The translations under genes and the position numbers were made by a program. Of a stretch of DNA of 17,226 bases, positions 6,194 to 13,653 are shown one piece after another. Source of the stretch: Fidelibacterota bacterium (GTDB lineage Bacteria; Fidelibacterota; Marinisomatia; Marinisomatales; S15-B10); the NCBI GenBank assembly GCA_002691365.1, contig NZHL01000008.1, forward strand, positions 127,788-145,013, written 5' to 3'. Positions within the stretch are counted from its first letter, which is position 1; every line of letters starts with the position of its first letter. A model generated the notes under the pieces. It did no database searches and had not been told where the DNA came from. It saw only the letters and a program-made list of their open reading frames with translations.

Positions 6194-8167
6194 ATGTCAA
6201 ACCAAAGCAAAGAATATAGCGCAGAAAAAATATCGGTATTAAAAGGTCTTGAAGCTGTTAGAAAAAGACCTGCAATGTATATTGGAGATGTTGGAAAAAG
6301 AGGGCTTCATCATTTAATAAGTGAAATAGTAGACAATAGCGTTGATGAGGCGTTAGCTGGATTTTGTGATGAAATAAAAGTGGTTTTCAATAAAGACAAT
6401 TCTGTTTCAGTTGAAGATAATGGAAGGGGTATTCCTGTTGATATTCACAAAGAAGAAAAAAAACCAGCACTAGAAGTTGTAATGACGGTTTTACATGCTG
6501 GTGGAAAGTTTGATAAAGGGTCCTACAAGGTTTCTGGTGGTTTACATGGTGTGGGTGTTTCTGTGGTAAACGCACTTTCTTCTTGGTTGGAAGCAGAAAT
6601 AAAAAGAGATGGAAAAAAATATCATCAGAGGTATGAAAAGGGAGATACTGTATCAAAATTAAAAACAATAGGAGAATCAAGGTCTACAGGAAGTAGAATA
6701 ACTTTTTTACCAGACCCCGAAATTTTTAATAATATAGAATGGGATTATGAGATCATTGCAGAAAGATTAAGAGAACTAGCTTATTTAAATAAAAAATTAA
6801 AGATATCGTTTTTAGATGACAGGGAAGGAAGAAGTGGAGAAGAAAAAATATTTAGATATAAAGGAGGGTTGTCTGATTATGTAAAATTTTTGGATTCTTC
6901 TAATTCCGCAATACACGATAAGGTTATAACTGTTATTAAAGAAGATAGCGATGTTCCTGTTGATGTTGCTTTGAGATACAATGATGGTTTTAATGAAAAT
7001 ATTTTAACTTTTGTAAACAATATAAACACAATAGAAGGTGGAACTCATTTGTCTGGTTTTAGATCAGCACTAACAAGATCATTAAACAGTTATGCAATTA
7101 AAAACAAGTTAGTTAAAACAAATAAAAACGAAAAAATAACATTATCGGGGGAGGATTTTAGGGAAGGTTTAACAGCTGTCATATCTGTTAAAGTAGCTGA
7201 ACCACAATTTGAGGGTCAAACAAAAACAAAATTGGGTAATGGAGATGTTAAGGGTATAGTGGATGCTATTTTATATGAAGGTATTCAAGAGTTTTTAGAG
7301 CAAAACCCATCAATAGGAAAAAGAATTATAGAAAAAGCTTTGTTATCAGCTAGAAGTCGTGCTGCAGCAAAAAAGGCAAGAGAGCTAATTCGAAGAAAAA
7401 GTGCATTAGAGGGTGGTTCTCTTCCTGGAAAACTAGCAGATTGTTCGAGCAAAGACCCAGAAATGTGTGAATTGTTTTTAGTAGAGGGAGATTCTGCTGG
7501 TGGTTCGGCAAAACAAGGAAGGGATAGAACGTTTCAAGCAATTTTACCATTAAGGGGAAAAGTTATAAATGCAGAAAAAGCAAGAATCGACAAGTTGTTG
7601 TCAAACAATGAAATTCAATCTATAATTACAGCCTTAGGTGCTGGTTTTGGTGGTAATGGTGATTCAGAAGAATTAGAAAAACCAACTGGTGCAGAATTTG
7701 ATTTAAATAGATTAAGATATAATAAAATTATAATTATGACAGATGCTGATATAGATGGAAGTCACATAAGAACATTGCTTTTAACTTTTTTATATAGGAA
7801 AATGCCAGAATTAATTACAAACGGAAATGTATATATAGCACAACCACCATTATACAAAGTTAAACAAGGCAAAAAAGAACAATATGCTTATAATGAAGAA
7901 GAGAGGGAGTTTATATCTGATAGATATTTAAAAAACAATAAAAATCAAAAAATTGACTTACAGAGATACAAAGGATTGGGAGAAATGAATGCAGAGCAGT
8001 TGTGGACCACCACAATGGACCCTGAAACAAGAACACTTTTAAAAGTGTCAGTAGAAAGTATAAGTGAGGCGTCAAAACTTTTCATGGATTTAATGGGAAG
8101 TGATGTTGAGGCTAGAAGAGAGTTTATTACGAGTCATGCTAAGTTTGTGGTGAATTTAGACGTTTAA
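6194..8167 (+). CDS. gyrB: DNA gyrase subunit B
   Basis: GyrB supplies the ATPase and Toprim parts of gyrase, which introduces negative supercoils ahead of the replication fork. The 657 residues carry a GHKL ATPase domain: KRPAMYIGD, catalytic Glu44 and Asn48 in SEIVDNSVDEAL, DNGRGIPV, and GGLHGVGVSVVNALS. The transducer domain follows, then the Toprim motifs EGDSAGGSAKQGRDR (431-445) and DADID (517-521), and the C-terminal QRYKGLGEMNAEQLW. The length is typical for GyrB without the large insertion found in some proteobacteria. A Shine-Dalgarno AAGGA (6179-6183) lies 10 bp before the ATG, within the end of the DUF721 gene. gyrA follows after 17 bp. It could in principle be ParE, but the adjacent subunit carries a true gyrase box. 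Confidence 0.97.
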   Translation: MSNQSKEYSAEKISVLKGLEAVRKRPAMYIGDVGKRGLHHLISEIVDNSVDEALAGFCDEIKVVFNKDNSVSVEDNGRGIPVDIHKEEKKPALEVVMTVLHAGGKFDKGSYKVSGGLHGVGVSVVNALSSWLEAEIKRDGKKYHQRYEKGDTVSKLKTIGESRSTGSRITFLPDPEIFNNIEWDYEIIAERLRELAYLNKKLKISFLDDREGRSGEEKIFRYKGGLSDYVKFLDSSNSAIHDKVITVIKEDSDVPVDVALRYNDGFNENILTFVNNINTIEGGTHLSGFRSALTRSLNSYAIKNKLVKTNKNEKITLSGEDFREGLTAVISVKVAEPQFEGQTKTKLGNGDVKGIVDAILYEGIQEFLEQNPSIGKRIIEKALLSARSRAAAKKARELIRRKSALEGGSLPGKLADCSSKDPEMCELFLVEGDSAGGSAKQGRDRTFQAILPLRGKVINAEKARIDKLLSNNEIQSIITALGAGFGGNGDSEELEKPTGAEFDLNRLRYNKIIIMTDADIDGSHIRTLLLTFLYRKMPELITNGNVYIAQPPLYKVKQGKKEQYAYNEEEREFISDRYLKNNKNQKIDLQRYKGLGEMNAEQLWTTTMDPETRTLLKVSVESISEASKLFMDLMGSDVEARREFITSHAKFVVNLDV

Positions 8168-8184
8168 AGATTGAAGGAATAAAA

Positions 8185-10683
8185 ATGAATGATTTAACAT
8201 CTAGAGACATGTCAGTAAATAGGGATATTGTTGATGAAATGAAAGATAGTTATATTAACTATTCAATGTCTGTTATTGTTTCAAGAGCACTTCCAGATGT
8301 AAGAGATGGGTTAAAACCTATTCATAGAAGAATACTTTATGGAATGAATGAGCTTGGTTCACAATGGAACAGACCTTATAAAAAATCAGCGAGAATAGTT
8401 GGAGATGTAATGGGTAAATATCATCCCCATGGAGATTCTTCTATTTATGATTCGCTGGTTCGAATGGCACAATACTTTTCAATGAGACATGAGCTTATTG
8501 ATGGTCAAGGTAACTTTGGTTCTGTCGATGGAGATAATGCTGCGGCTATGCGTTATACAGAAGCGAGAATGACAAGGTTCGGCGCTGAAATGCTAAGAGA
8601 TCTTGATAAAGATACTGTTGATTGGCAATCAAACTTTGATGAAACATTAGAAGAACCAACAGTGTTACCAACTGTTATACCAAACTTGCTTGTTAATGGT
8701 TCAGAAGGCATTGCTGTGGGTATGGCAACCAAAATCCCACCCCATAATTTAATAGAAATTATCAATTCAACTATTGCTCTTATTGATAATCCAGATATTT
8801 CTATTGAAGGACTTATGGAGTTTACCAAAGGACCAGATTTTCCAACAGGTGGAACAATTGAAGGATTAGATGGAATTAATGATGCTTATAAAACAGGTAG
8901 GGGAAAAATAAGAGTTAGAGCAAATGCCTTTATAGAAACTTTAAAAGGAAGCAAATCAAATATCGTTGTTAATGAAATTCCATATCAAGTAAATAAAGCA
9001 AGTTTAATAGAAAAAATTGCTGATTTGGTAAGGTCTAAAAAAATTGAAGGAATTGCGGATATTAGGGATGAGTCTGATAAAGATGGTATGAGAATTGTAA
9101 TAGAAACCAAAAGAGATGTGGTTCCAGAGGTTATATTAAATCAATTATATGTAAACACACAAATGAAAGACACTTTTGGGGTTATTTTATTAGCTCTGGT
9201 TGATGGTATTCCAAGAGTTCTCAATCTTAAAGAAGTAATTAAATTCTTTGTAGATCATAGACATGATGTATTAATAAGAAGAACAAACTATGAATTAAAA
9301 CAAGCAGAAGACAGAGCTCACATACTTGAAGGTTTAAAAATTGCTTTAGAAAACATTGACAAAATTATAGATGTAATTAAAGGAAGTAAGGATCCTAAAC
9401 AAGCAAAAGAAGGTTTGATTAATTTGTTTGAATTATCTGAGAAACAATCCCAAGCAATTTTAGATATGAGACTTCAAAGATTAACTGGTTTAGAGGTTGA
9501 AAAAGTAAATCAAGAATATAAAGAAATAATTCAACTAATATCTCAATTAAAAGGTATATTAGAAAGTCATGTAAAACAGATGACAATAATTAAAAATGAA
9601 CTTTCAGAAATAAGTGAAAAATATGGTGAACAGAGAAAAACAGAAATAGTACCAGTAGGAACCACTTTTTCTGTTGAAGATATGATTGTTGATGAAGATG
9701 TCGTTTTAACATTTACCCATAATGGGTATGTTAAAAGAACAGCCGCTTCAACCTATAGAAGCCAAAGAAGAGGTGGAAGAGGTCTTCAGGGTGCAGGCGC
9801 AAAAGAAGAAGATTTTGTAGAAAACATTTTTGTTGCAAGCACACATGACCATATTTTATTTTTTTCAGATAAAGGTAAATGTTATTGGTTGAAAGTACAT
9901 GAAATACCGCCTGGAGGAAGGGCTTCAAGGGGTAGGGCAATTGTTAATATGCTAGGAACAGACCCCGGAGAAAGAATTAAAGCATTTGTTAGTGTGAAAA
10001 ACTTTGATAATGATCATAATATAATTATGGCAACTAAAAATGGAAAAATAAAAAAAACATCTTTATCAGCATATAGTAAACCAAGAAAAGGTGGAATTTA
10101 TGCTATTAAAATTACAGATGGAGATGAATTAATTGAAGCTAGAATAACAAACGGAGAGAATGATATTATATTAGGAACCAGAGAAGGAAAGTCAATAAGG
10201 TTTCCAGAAACAGATGCAAGGCCACAAGGTAGAAACACACAAGGGGTAACTGGTATAAAACTTTCATCCAAAGATGATTATGTTGTAGGAATGGTTGTAG
10301 TAAGACGTGAGGGAACTATTCTTGTTGCTACTGAAAAAGGTTTTGGAAAGAGAACAGATGTTATGGCATTTAGAGTTCAGAAGAGAGCTGGAATGGGTGT
10401 CATGGCGATGAGAACAAATGAAAAAGTAGGTAAAATGGTTGCTATTATGGAAGTTGTAGATTCTGATGACTTGATGGTAATTACTGATAGAGGTGTTTTA
10501 ATAAGACAACCAATCGAAAAAATAAGAACTATTGGAAGAGTAACTCAAGGTGTTAAATTGATTAAACTAGATGAGGGAGCAAAAATTTCTTCATTGAGTA
10601 GGGTTATCCACGTTGAAGAAGATGGTGAATTAGAACCGAACGAAAATTCTGGTTTAAAAAATGAAGAGAATGATGAAGGGTGA
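8185..10683 (+). CDS. gyrA: DNA gyrase subunit A
   Basis: GyrA cuts and rejoins DNA and wraps it to give negative supercoiling. The 832 residues include the winged-helix/tower core, with the catalytic tyrosine at Tyr124 (AAMRYTEARM) and the quinolone region KYHPHGDSSIYDSLVRMAQ. In the latter, Ser85 and Asp89 correspond to E. coli Ser83 and Asp87, so the common resistance substitutions are absent. The C-terminal beta-pinwheel contains a gyrase box, QRRGGRG (527-533), which distinguishes it from ParC, and several repeated blades (for example KNGKIKKTSL, TEKGFGKRT, TDRGVLIRQ). The tail is acidic (EEDGELEPNENS and beyond). A Shine-Dalgarno GAAGGA at 8173-8178 lies 6 bp upstream of the ATG. The stop codon overlaps the start of the next gene by 4 bp (GTGA). 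Confidence 0.97.
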   Translation: MNDLTSRDMSVNRDIVDEMKDSYINYSMSVIVSRALPDVRDGLKPIHRRILYGMNELGSQWNRPYKKSARIVGDVMGKYHPHGDSSIYDSLVRMAQYFSMRHELIDGQGNFGSVDGDNAAAMRYTEARMTRFGAEMLRDLDKDTVDWQSNFDETLEEPTVLPTVIPNLLVNGSEGIAVGMATKIPPHNLIEIINSTIALIDNPDISIEGLMEFTKGPDFPTGGTIEGLDGINDAYKTGRGKIRVRANAFIETLKGSKSNIVVNEIPYQVNKASLIEKIADLVRSKKIEGIADIRDESDKDGMRIVIETKRDVVPEVILNQLYVNTQMKDTFGVILLALVDGIPRVLNLKEVIKFFVDHRHDVLIRRTNYELKQAEDRAHILEGLKIALENIDKIIDVIKGSKDPKQAKEGLINLFELSEKQSQAILDMRLQRLTGLEVEKVNQEYKEIIQLISQLKGILESHVKQMTIIKNELSEISEKYGEQRKTEIVPVGTTFSVEDMIVDEDVVLTFTHNGYVKRTAASTYRSQRRGGRGLQGAGAKEEDFVENIFVASTHDHILFFSDKGKCYWLKVHEIPPGGRASRGRAIVNMLGTDPGERIKAFVSVKNFDNDHNIIMATKNGKIKKTSLSAYSKPRKGGIYAIKITDGDELIEARITNGENDIILGTREGKSIRFPETDARPQGRNTQGVTGIKLSSKDDYVVGMVVVRREGTILVATEKGFGKRTDVMAFRVQKRAGMGVMAMRTNEKVGKMVAIMEVVDSDDLMVITDRGVLIRQPIEKIRTIGRVTQGVKLIKLDEGAKISSLSRVIHVEEDGELEPNENSGLKNEENDEG

Positions 10684-11369
10684 TAAATTCAATCTCCCTA
10701 TTAAGAATCAAAGAAAAGATATATAATTCAATTTTAGTTAATAATATACCCAACCATACTGTTGAAATAATTGCTGTTACAAAGACATTTCCAAAAGAGG
10801 CTATTATTTCTGCTTTTAAAGAAAAAATTTTAAATATTGGAGAGAATAAAATTCAAGAAGCAGAATTTAAATTTCCAAAACTTCCAGACTTACCAAAATT
10901 AAAAAAAAGATTAATAGGTCATCTACAATCAAATAAAGTTAATAAAGCGGTTAATCTTTTTGATGCAATTGATACAATTGATTCAAAAAAAATAGCCAAA
11001 AAATTAAATAATTCTCTCAATAGAATAAATCAAAAAAAAGAAGTGATGCTTCAAGTTAATACCTCTGGTGACGATGCAAAATATGGGTTTGATATGATTG
11101 ATGAAGAGAAATTATTAGAAGTAATTAGCTATAAACAACTAGTTGTAAAAGGTTTAATGACAATAGGAGAGTTTACGAGCGATGAAACAAAAACCAGAAA
11201 AACCTTCGTTATGTTAAGACAATTAAAAGACAAGTTAAACGGTCAGCTTCAAAATGAAAAAAAACTAACTGATTTATCCATGGGTATGTCATCAGATTAT
11301 GATATAGCAATTGAGGAAGGATCAACTCAAATTAGATTAGGGACAGCATTGTTTGGTTCAAGAAAATGA
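10680..11369 (+). CDS. YggS/PLPBP-family pyridoxal phosphate-binding protein
   Basis: YggS-type proteins (PLPBP, COG0325) bind pyridoxal 5'-phosphate in a single TIM-barrel domain and help keep vitamin B6 and amino-acid pools balanced. They have no established enzymatic reaction. The 229-residue length is normal. Diagnostic segments are AVTKTFP with the PLP-binding Lys35, IGENKIQEA, LIGHLQSNK, MLQVNTSGDDAKYGF, KGLMTIGEF, LSMGMSSDYDIAIEEGSTQIRLGTALFG. The start is a GTG overlapping the gyrA stop by 4 bp. The stop overlaps the next gene by 4 bp (ATGA), so translational coupling with both neighbours is likely. Its position behind gyrase probably reflects operon packing rather than a role in DNA topology. 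Confidence 0.93.
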   Translation: MINSISLLRIKEKIYNSILVNNIPNHTVEIIAVTKTFPKEAIISAFKEKILNIGENKIQEAEFKFPKLPDLPKLKKRLIGHLQSNKVNKAVNLFDAIDTIDSKKIAKKLNNSLNRINQKKEVMLQVNTSGDDAKYGFDMIDEEKLLEVISYKQLVVKGLMTIGEFTSDETKTRKTFVMLRQLKDKLNGQLQNEKKLTDLSMGMSSDYDIAIEEGSTQIRLGTALFGSRK

Positions 11370-11914
11370 GCCTAATTTATATTGTTAGTTTTCCAAATGT
11401 ATCTTCCTTTAAAAAAAAAACAATTGGAAACCATCATTACATACAATTTAAAAACCATCAAATCATTACTCCATGTGATTTAGATATTAAAACATTCACT
11501 CCATCAAACTTTAATCTAATTAAAGATGATTTAAATGAAGACCATTTAATCATTTTTGAAAAGATAAAAAGTCCAAATAAATTTGTTCAAATAATCGACC
11601 ATATCAATAAAACAGGTAATAACCCTCTAGTTGGAAACACCCCTTTTAAAGACAAACCAAGATTTCCCGATATTTCAAATATTTATGATAAAAAAGATTA
11701 TGGTGTTAATCAAATCGTATGTACTTCAGTAGGATTTGAAATGTATAATAAGTTAAATGAAATGAATATTACTAAATATATATCTGTTATATCAATTGTA
11801 GGAAGTTATATAGGGTGGAAAATAACTGCTTTTGGTTTTTCAGATAAAATTATAATGGATGAACTAATTTTTAATGAGTGTATTAGATTTGTAGACTATA
11901 CTGTAAAGATATAA
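11366..11914 (+). CDS. Short purine-nucleoside-phosphorylase-like protein of unknown activity
   Basis: This 182-residue protein does not match a full-length family, but four blocks occur in the order found in trimeric purine nucleoside phosphorylases (PNP). They are IIDHINKTGNNPLVG (76-90), PRFPDISNIYD (98-108), TSVGFEMYNKL (120-130, aligning with the SFE segment that carries the base-binding glutamate) and FGFSDKIIMD (156-165, aligning with the segment holding the base-contacting TN pair). PNPs are about 270 residues. Here the first phosphate loop (GSGLG), the RFHxYEG segment and the AAGG motif are not visible, and the TN pair is missing. The frame is open, with ATGA overlap from the upstream gene, so it looks like a maintained gene rather than a fresh pseudogene. 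It may be a PNP-fold protein that has lost phosphorolysis or uses another ligand. Homology is probable; function is unknown. Confidence 0.6.
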   Translation: MSLIYIVSFPNVSSFKKKTIGNHHYIQFKNHQIITPCDLDIKTFTPSNFNLIKDDLNEDHLIIFEKIKSPNKFVQIIDHINKTGNNPLVGNTPFKDKPRFPDISNIYDKKDYGVNQIVCTSVGFEMYNKLNEMNITKYISVISIVGSYIGWKITAFGFSDKIIMDELIFNECIRFVDYTVKI

Positions 11915-11925
11915 TTGCATATAAT

Positions 11926-11949
11926 AAAATAATATAAAATGATTATTTT
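11926..11949 (+). terminator. Weak A/T-only hairpin between the PNP-like gene and the acyltransferase gene
   Basis: Perfect 8-bp arms AAAATAAT and ATTATTTT enclose an 8-nt loop and are followed by further T/A-rich sequence. It starts 12 bp after the stop codon, inside the only sizeable gap (115 bp) between 10.7 and 13.65 kb. It could mark the end of the gyrase-containing unit. With no G-C pairs the stem is weak and may be chance. Confidence 0.22.
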
Positions 11950-12029
11950 TAATTTAATTGTACAAAAAATAAAAGCTTTAAGTTTAAATTATTTAATGAA
12001 CACATTTCTTTCATTTAAATCAACTATTT

Positions 12030-12659
12030 ATGTCAATTAAATTAAGATTATATTCAATATTAGGATATTTTATATTAAAATTTATTTTTTGGTCTAATAA
12101 AAAAGAGATTTCTGGATTAGATAATTTAATTAAAATTAACTCTGAAAAAAGACCGGTAATGATATGTTCATGGCATGGAAGATTGCTTTTCCCCGTTTTT
12201 AATTTAAACAAGTTAAATTTTTATGCATTGGCAGGATTACACAAAGACGCAGATATAATATCAAGGATTTGTGAAAAATTAGGTTGGAAAATGATTAGAG
12301 GATCTAGTTCAAAGGGTGGATATAAAGCTTATAAGGGTATTTTAAACAAATTAAGTTCTAACAACAAAATTTATATAACACCGGATGGACCAAAAGGTCC
12401 TATTCATATTATTAAAAATGGAATTGTAGAAGCGTCGATAAAAAAAGAAGCATTGATATTACCAATATCGGGAATATCTTCTAAAAACTGGAAAATAAAA
12501 AATTGGGATTTGTTTTTAATTCCTAAACCATTTGGGAAAATTTTAAATATTTATGGAAATATAATTGACACAAAAACAATAAATAATCCAGAAGATCTCA
12601 AAATAGAAATAACACAAGAATTAAATAGAATAGAAAAAAAAACTAATGATTGGTTTTAA
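12030..12659 (+). CDS. DUF374 lysophospholipid acyltransferase family protein
   Basis: This is a predicted inner-membrane acyltransferase of 209 residues (DUF374, related to the PlsC/LPLAT superfamily), expected to transfer an acyl chain to a lipid A or phospholipid precursor. Visible features are an N-terminal hydrophobic segment (about 8-21), SWHGRLLFP with the presumed catalytic His49, LAGLHKDAD, IRGSSSKGG (89-97) and the signature TPDGPKGP (117-124). A hydrophobic strand, ALILPISGIS, follows. Length and motifs fit the family. The ATG has no evident Shine-Dalgarno sequence; a nearby upstream ATG (11996) is out of frame. It overlaps lpxK by 14 bp, tying it to lipid A assembly. The exact acyl donor and acceptor cannot be inferred. 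Confidence 0.85.
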   Translation: MSIKLRLYSILGYFILKFIFWSNKKEISGLDNLIKINSEKRPVMICSWHGRLLFPVFNLNKLNFYALAGLHKDADIISRICEKLGWKMIRGSSSKGGYKAYKGILNKLSSNNKIYITPDGPKGPIHIIKNGIVEASIKKEALILPISGISSKNWKIKNWDLFLIPKPFGKILNIYGNIIDTKTINNPEDLKIEITQELNRIEKKTNDWF

Positions 12660-13653
12660 AAGCATTAAACTATTCATATTTAATTTTTTGAGATTTTTTT
12701 ATTTTTTAATGATAGTTATAAGAAATTTTTTCTATGATATAAAATTAATAAAAATTAAAAAATTTAATAAACCAGTTATTGGAGTAGGAAACATCACAAC
12801 TGGGGGTACTGGAAAAACTCCAATGGTAATTGAAATCGCAAAAATTTTAATCAAACTAAATAAAAAACCGATTATTATAAGTAGGGGCTATAAAAGACAG
12901 TCTAAGGGTACAGTTATAGTTTCAGATAATAATAATATTTTGGAGTCCGTAGTTAACTCTGGTGATGAGCCATTCTTGATTGCAAAAAAATTAAAAAACA
13001 TTCCAATAATTGTTGATAAGAATCGATATAAGGCAGCACAAATAGCATCTCAAAAATTTGATTTTGATATTGTAATATTGGATGATTCATTTCAACATAG
13101 AAAAATATTTAAAGATTTGAATCTAGTTATGATTAATTTTCAAGAGAAGGATGAAAATTATAGTTTATTGCCAGTAGGTAGACTAAGAGAGCCATATAGC
13201 TCTTTAAAAAGAGCAGATTTAATTATTTGGAGTAAATATAAAAAAGATTATGAAACATCAAGTTTTAACAAAAAAATAATTGAAACATCAAGAGAGCAGT
13301 TATTTACTACTATTGGGTTAAAAAATCAATTTGATAAAAAATTTAATATTTTAGTTTTTTGTGCTGTAGGAGACCCTCAATCCTTTATAGGTCTTTTACA
13401 TTCTAAAAGATTAAACATCGTTCATAAAATAATTTTTAAAGATCATGAAAAACTATCAATGAGAAAACTTAATGAATTAATCGAGTTAAAAAACAAATAT
13501 AAAGCAGATTATATAGTTACAACTGAAAAGGATTGGGTTAAACTTCCTGAAAGTTTTCAAAAAAGTAAAATTTTTAAATTTTTAGAATTGGAAATAAAAT
13601 TTAAAAATAACGATAAAGACTTATTAATTAGTAAAATAAAAAAATTAATTTGA
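12646..13653 (+). CDS. lpxK: Tetraacyldisaccharide 4'-kinase
   Basis: LpxK phosphorylates the 4' position of the tetraacyldisaccharide 1-phosphate intermediate in lipid A synthesis, at the cytoplasmic face of the inner membrane. The 335 residues begin with a hydrophobic membrane-anchoring helix (about 8-30). Then come PVIGVGNITTGGTGKTP (P-loop 53-59), ISRGYKRQ, SGDEP (105-109), VILDDSFQHRK (143-153) and LLPVGRLREP (174-183). A second Rossmann-like half contains CAVGDPQSF and TTEKDWVKL. The common DDGFQH motif reads DDSFQH here, with the acidic residues kept. Length is typical. Its ATG lies inside the end of the acyltransferase gene (14-bp overlap). Its last 9 bp overlap the 3' end of the oppositely oriented large gene. 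This is the firmest evidence that the organism makes lipid A. Confidence 0.94.
   Translation: MIGFKSIKLFIFNFLRFFYFLMIVIRNFFYDIKLIKIKKFNKPVIGVGNITTGGTGKTPMVIEIAKILIKLNKKPIIISRGYKRQSKGTVIVSDNNNILESVVNSGDEPFLIAKKLKNIPIIVDKNRYKAAQIASQKFDFDIVILDDSFQHRKIFKDLNLVMINFQEKDENYSLLPVGRLREPYSSLKRADLIIWSKYKKDYETSSFNKKIIETSREQLFTTIGLKNQFDKKFNILVFCAVGDPQSFIGLLHSKRLNIVHKIIFKDHEKLSMRKLNELIELKNKYKADYIVTTEKDWVKLPESFQKSKIFKFLELEIKFKNNDKDLLISKIKKLI

Noticed and set aside
6387..6680. Minus-strand ORF of 97 codons inside gyrB
   Set aside because: It lies wholly within the well-supported gyrB reading frame, has a low-complexity Leu/His/Phe composition and resembles no family.
11958..11986. Possible promoter (TTGTAC plus an A/T-rich -10) before the acyltransferase gene
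   Set aside because: The -10 match is poor at any acceptable spacing and such hexamers are expected by chance in DNA this AT-rich.
11915..12029. Search for a tRNA or small RNA in the 115-bp gap
   Set aside because: No cloverleaf or G/C-containing stem was visible; only an A/T-only hairpin was found, listed separately as a weak terminator.
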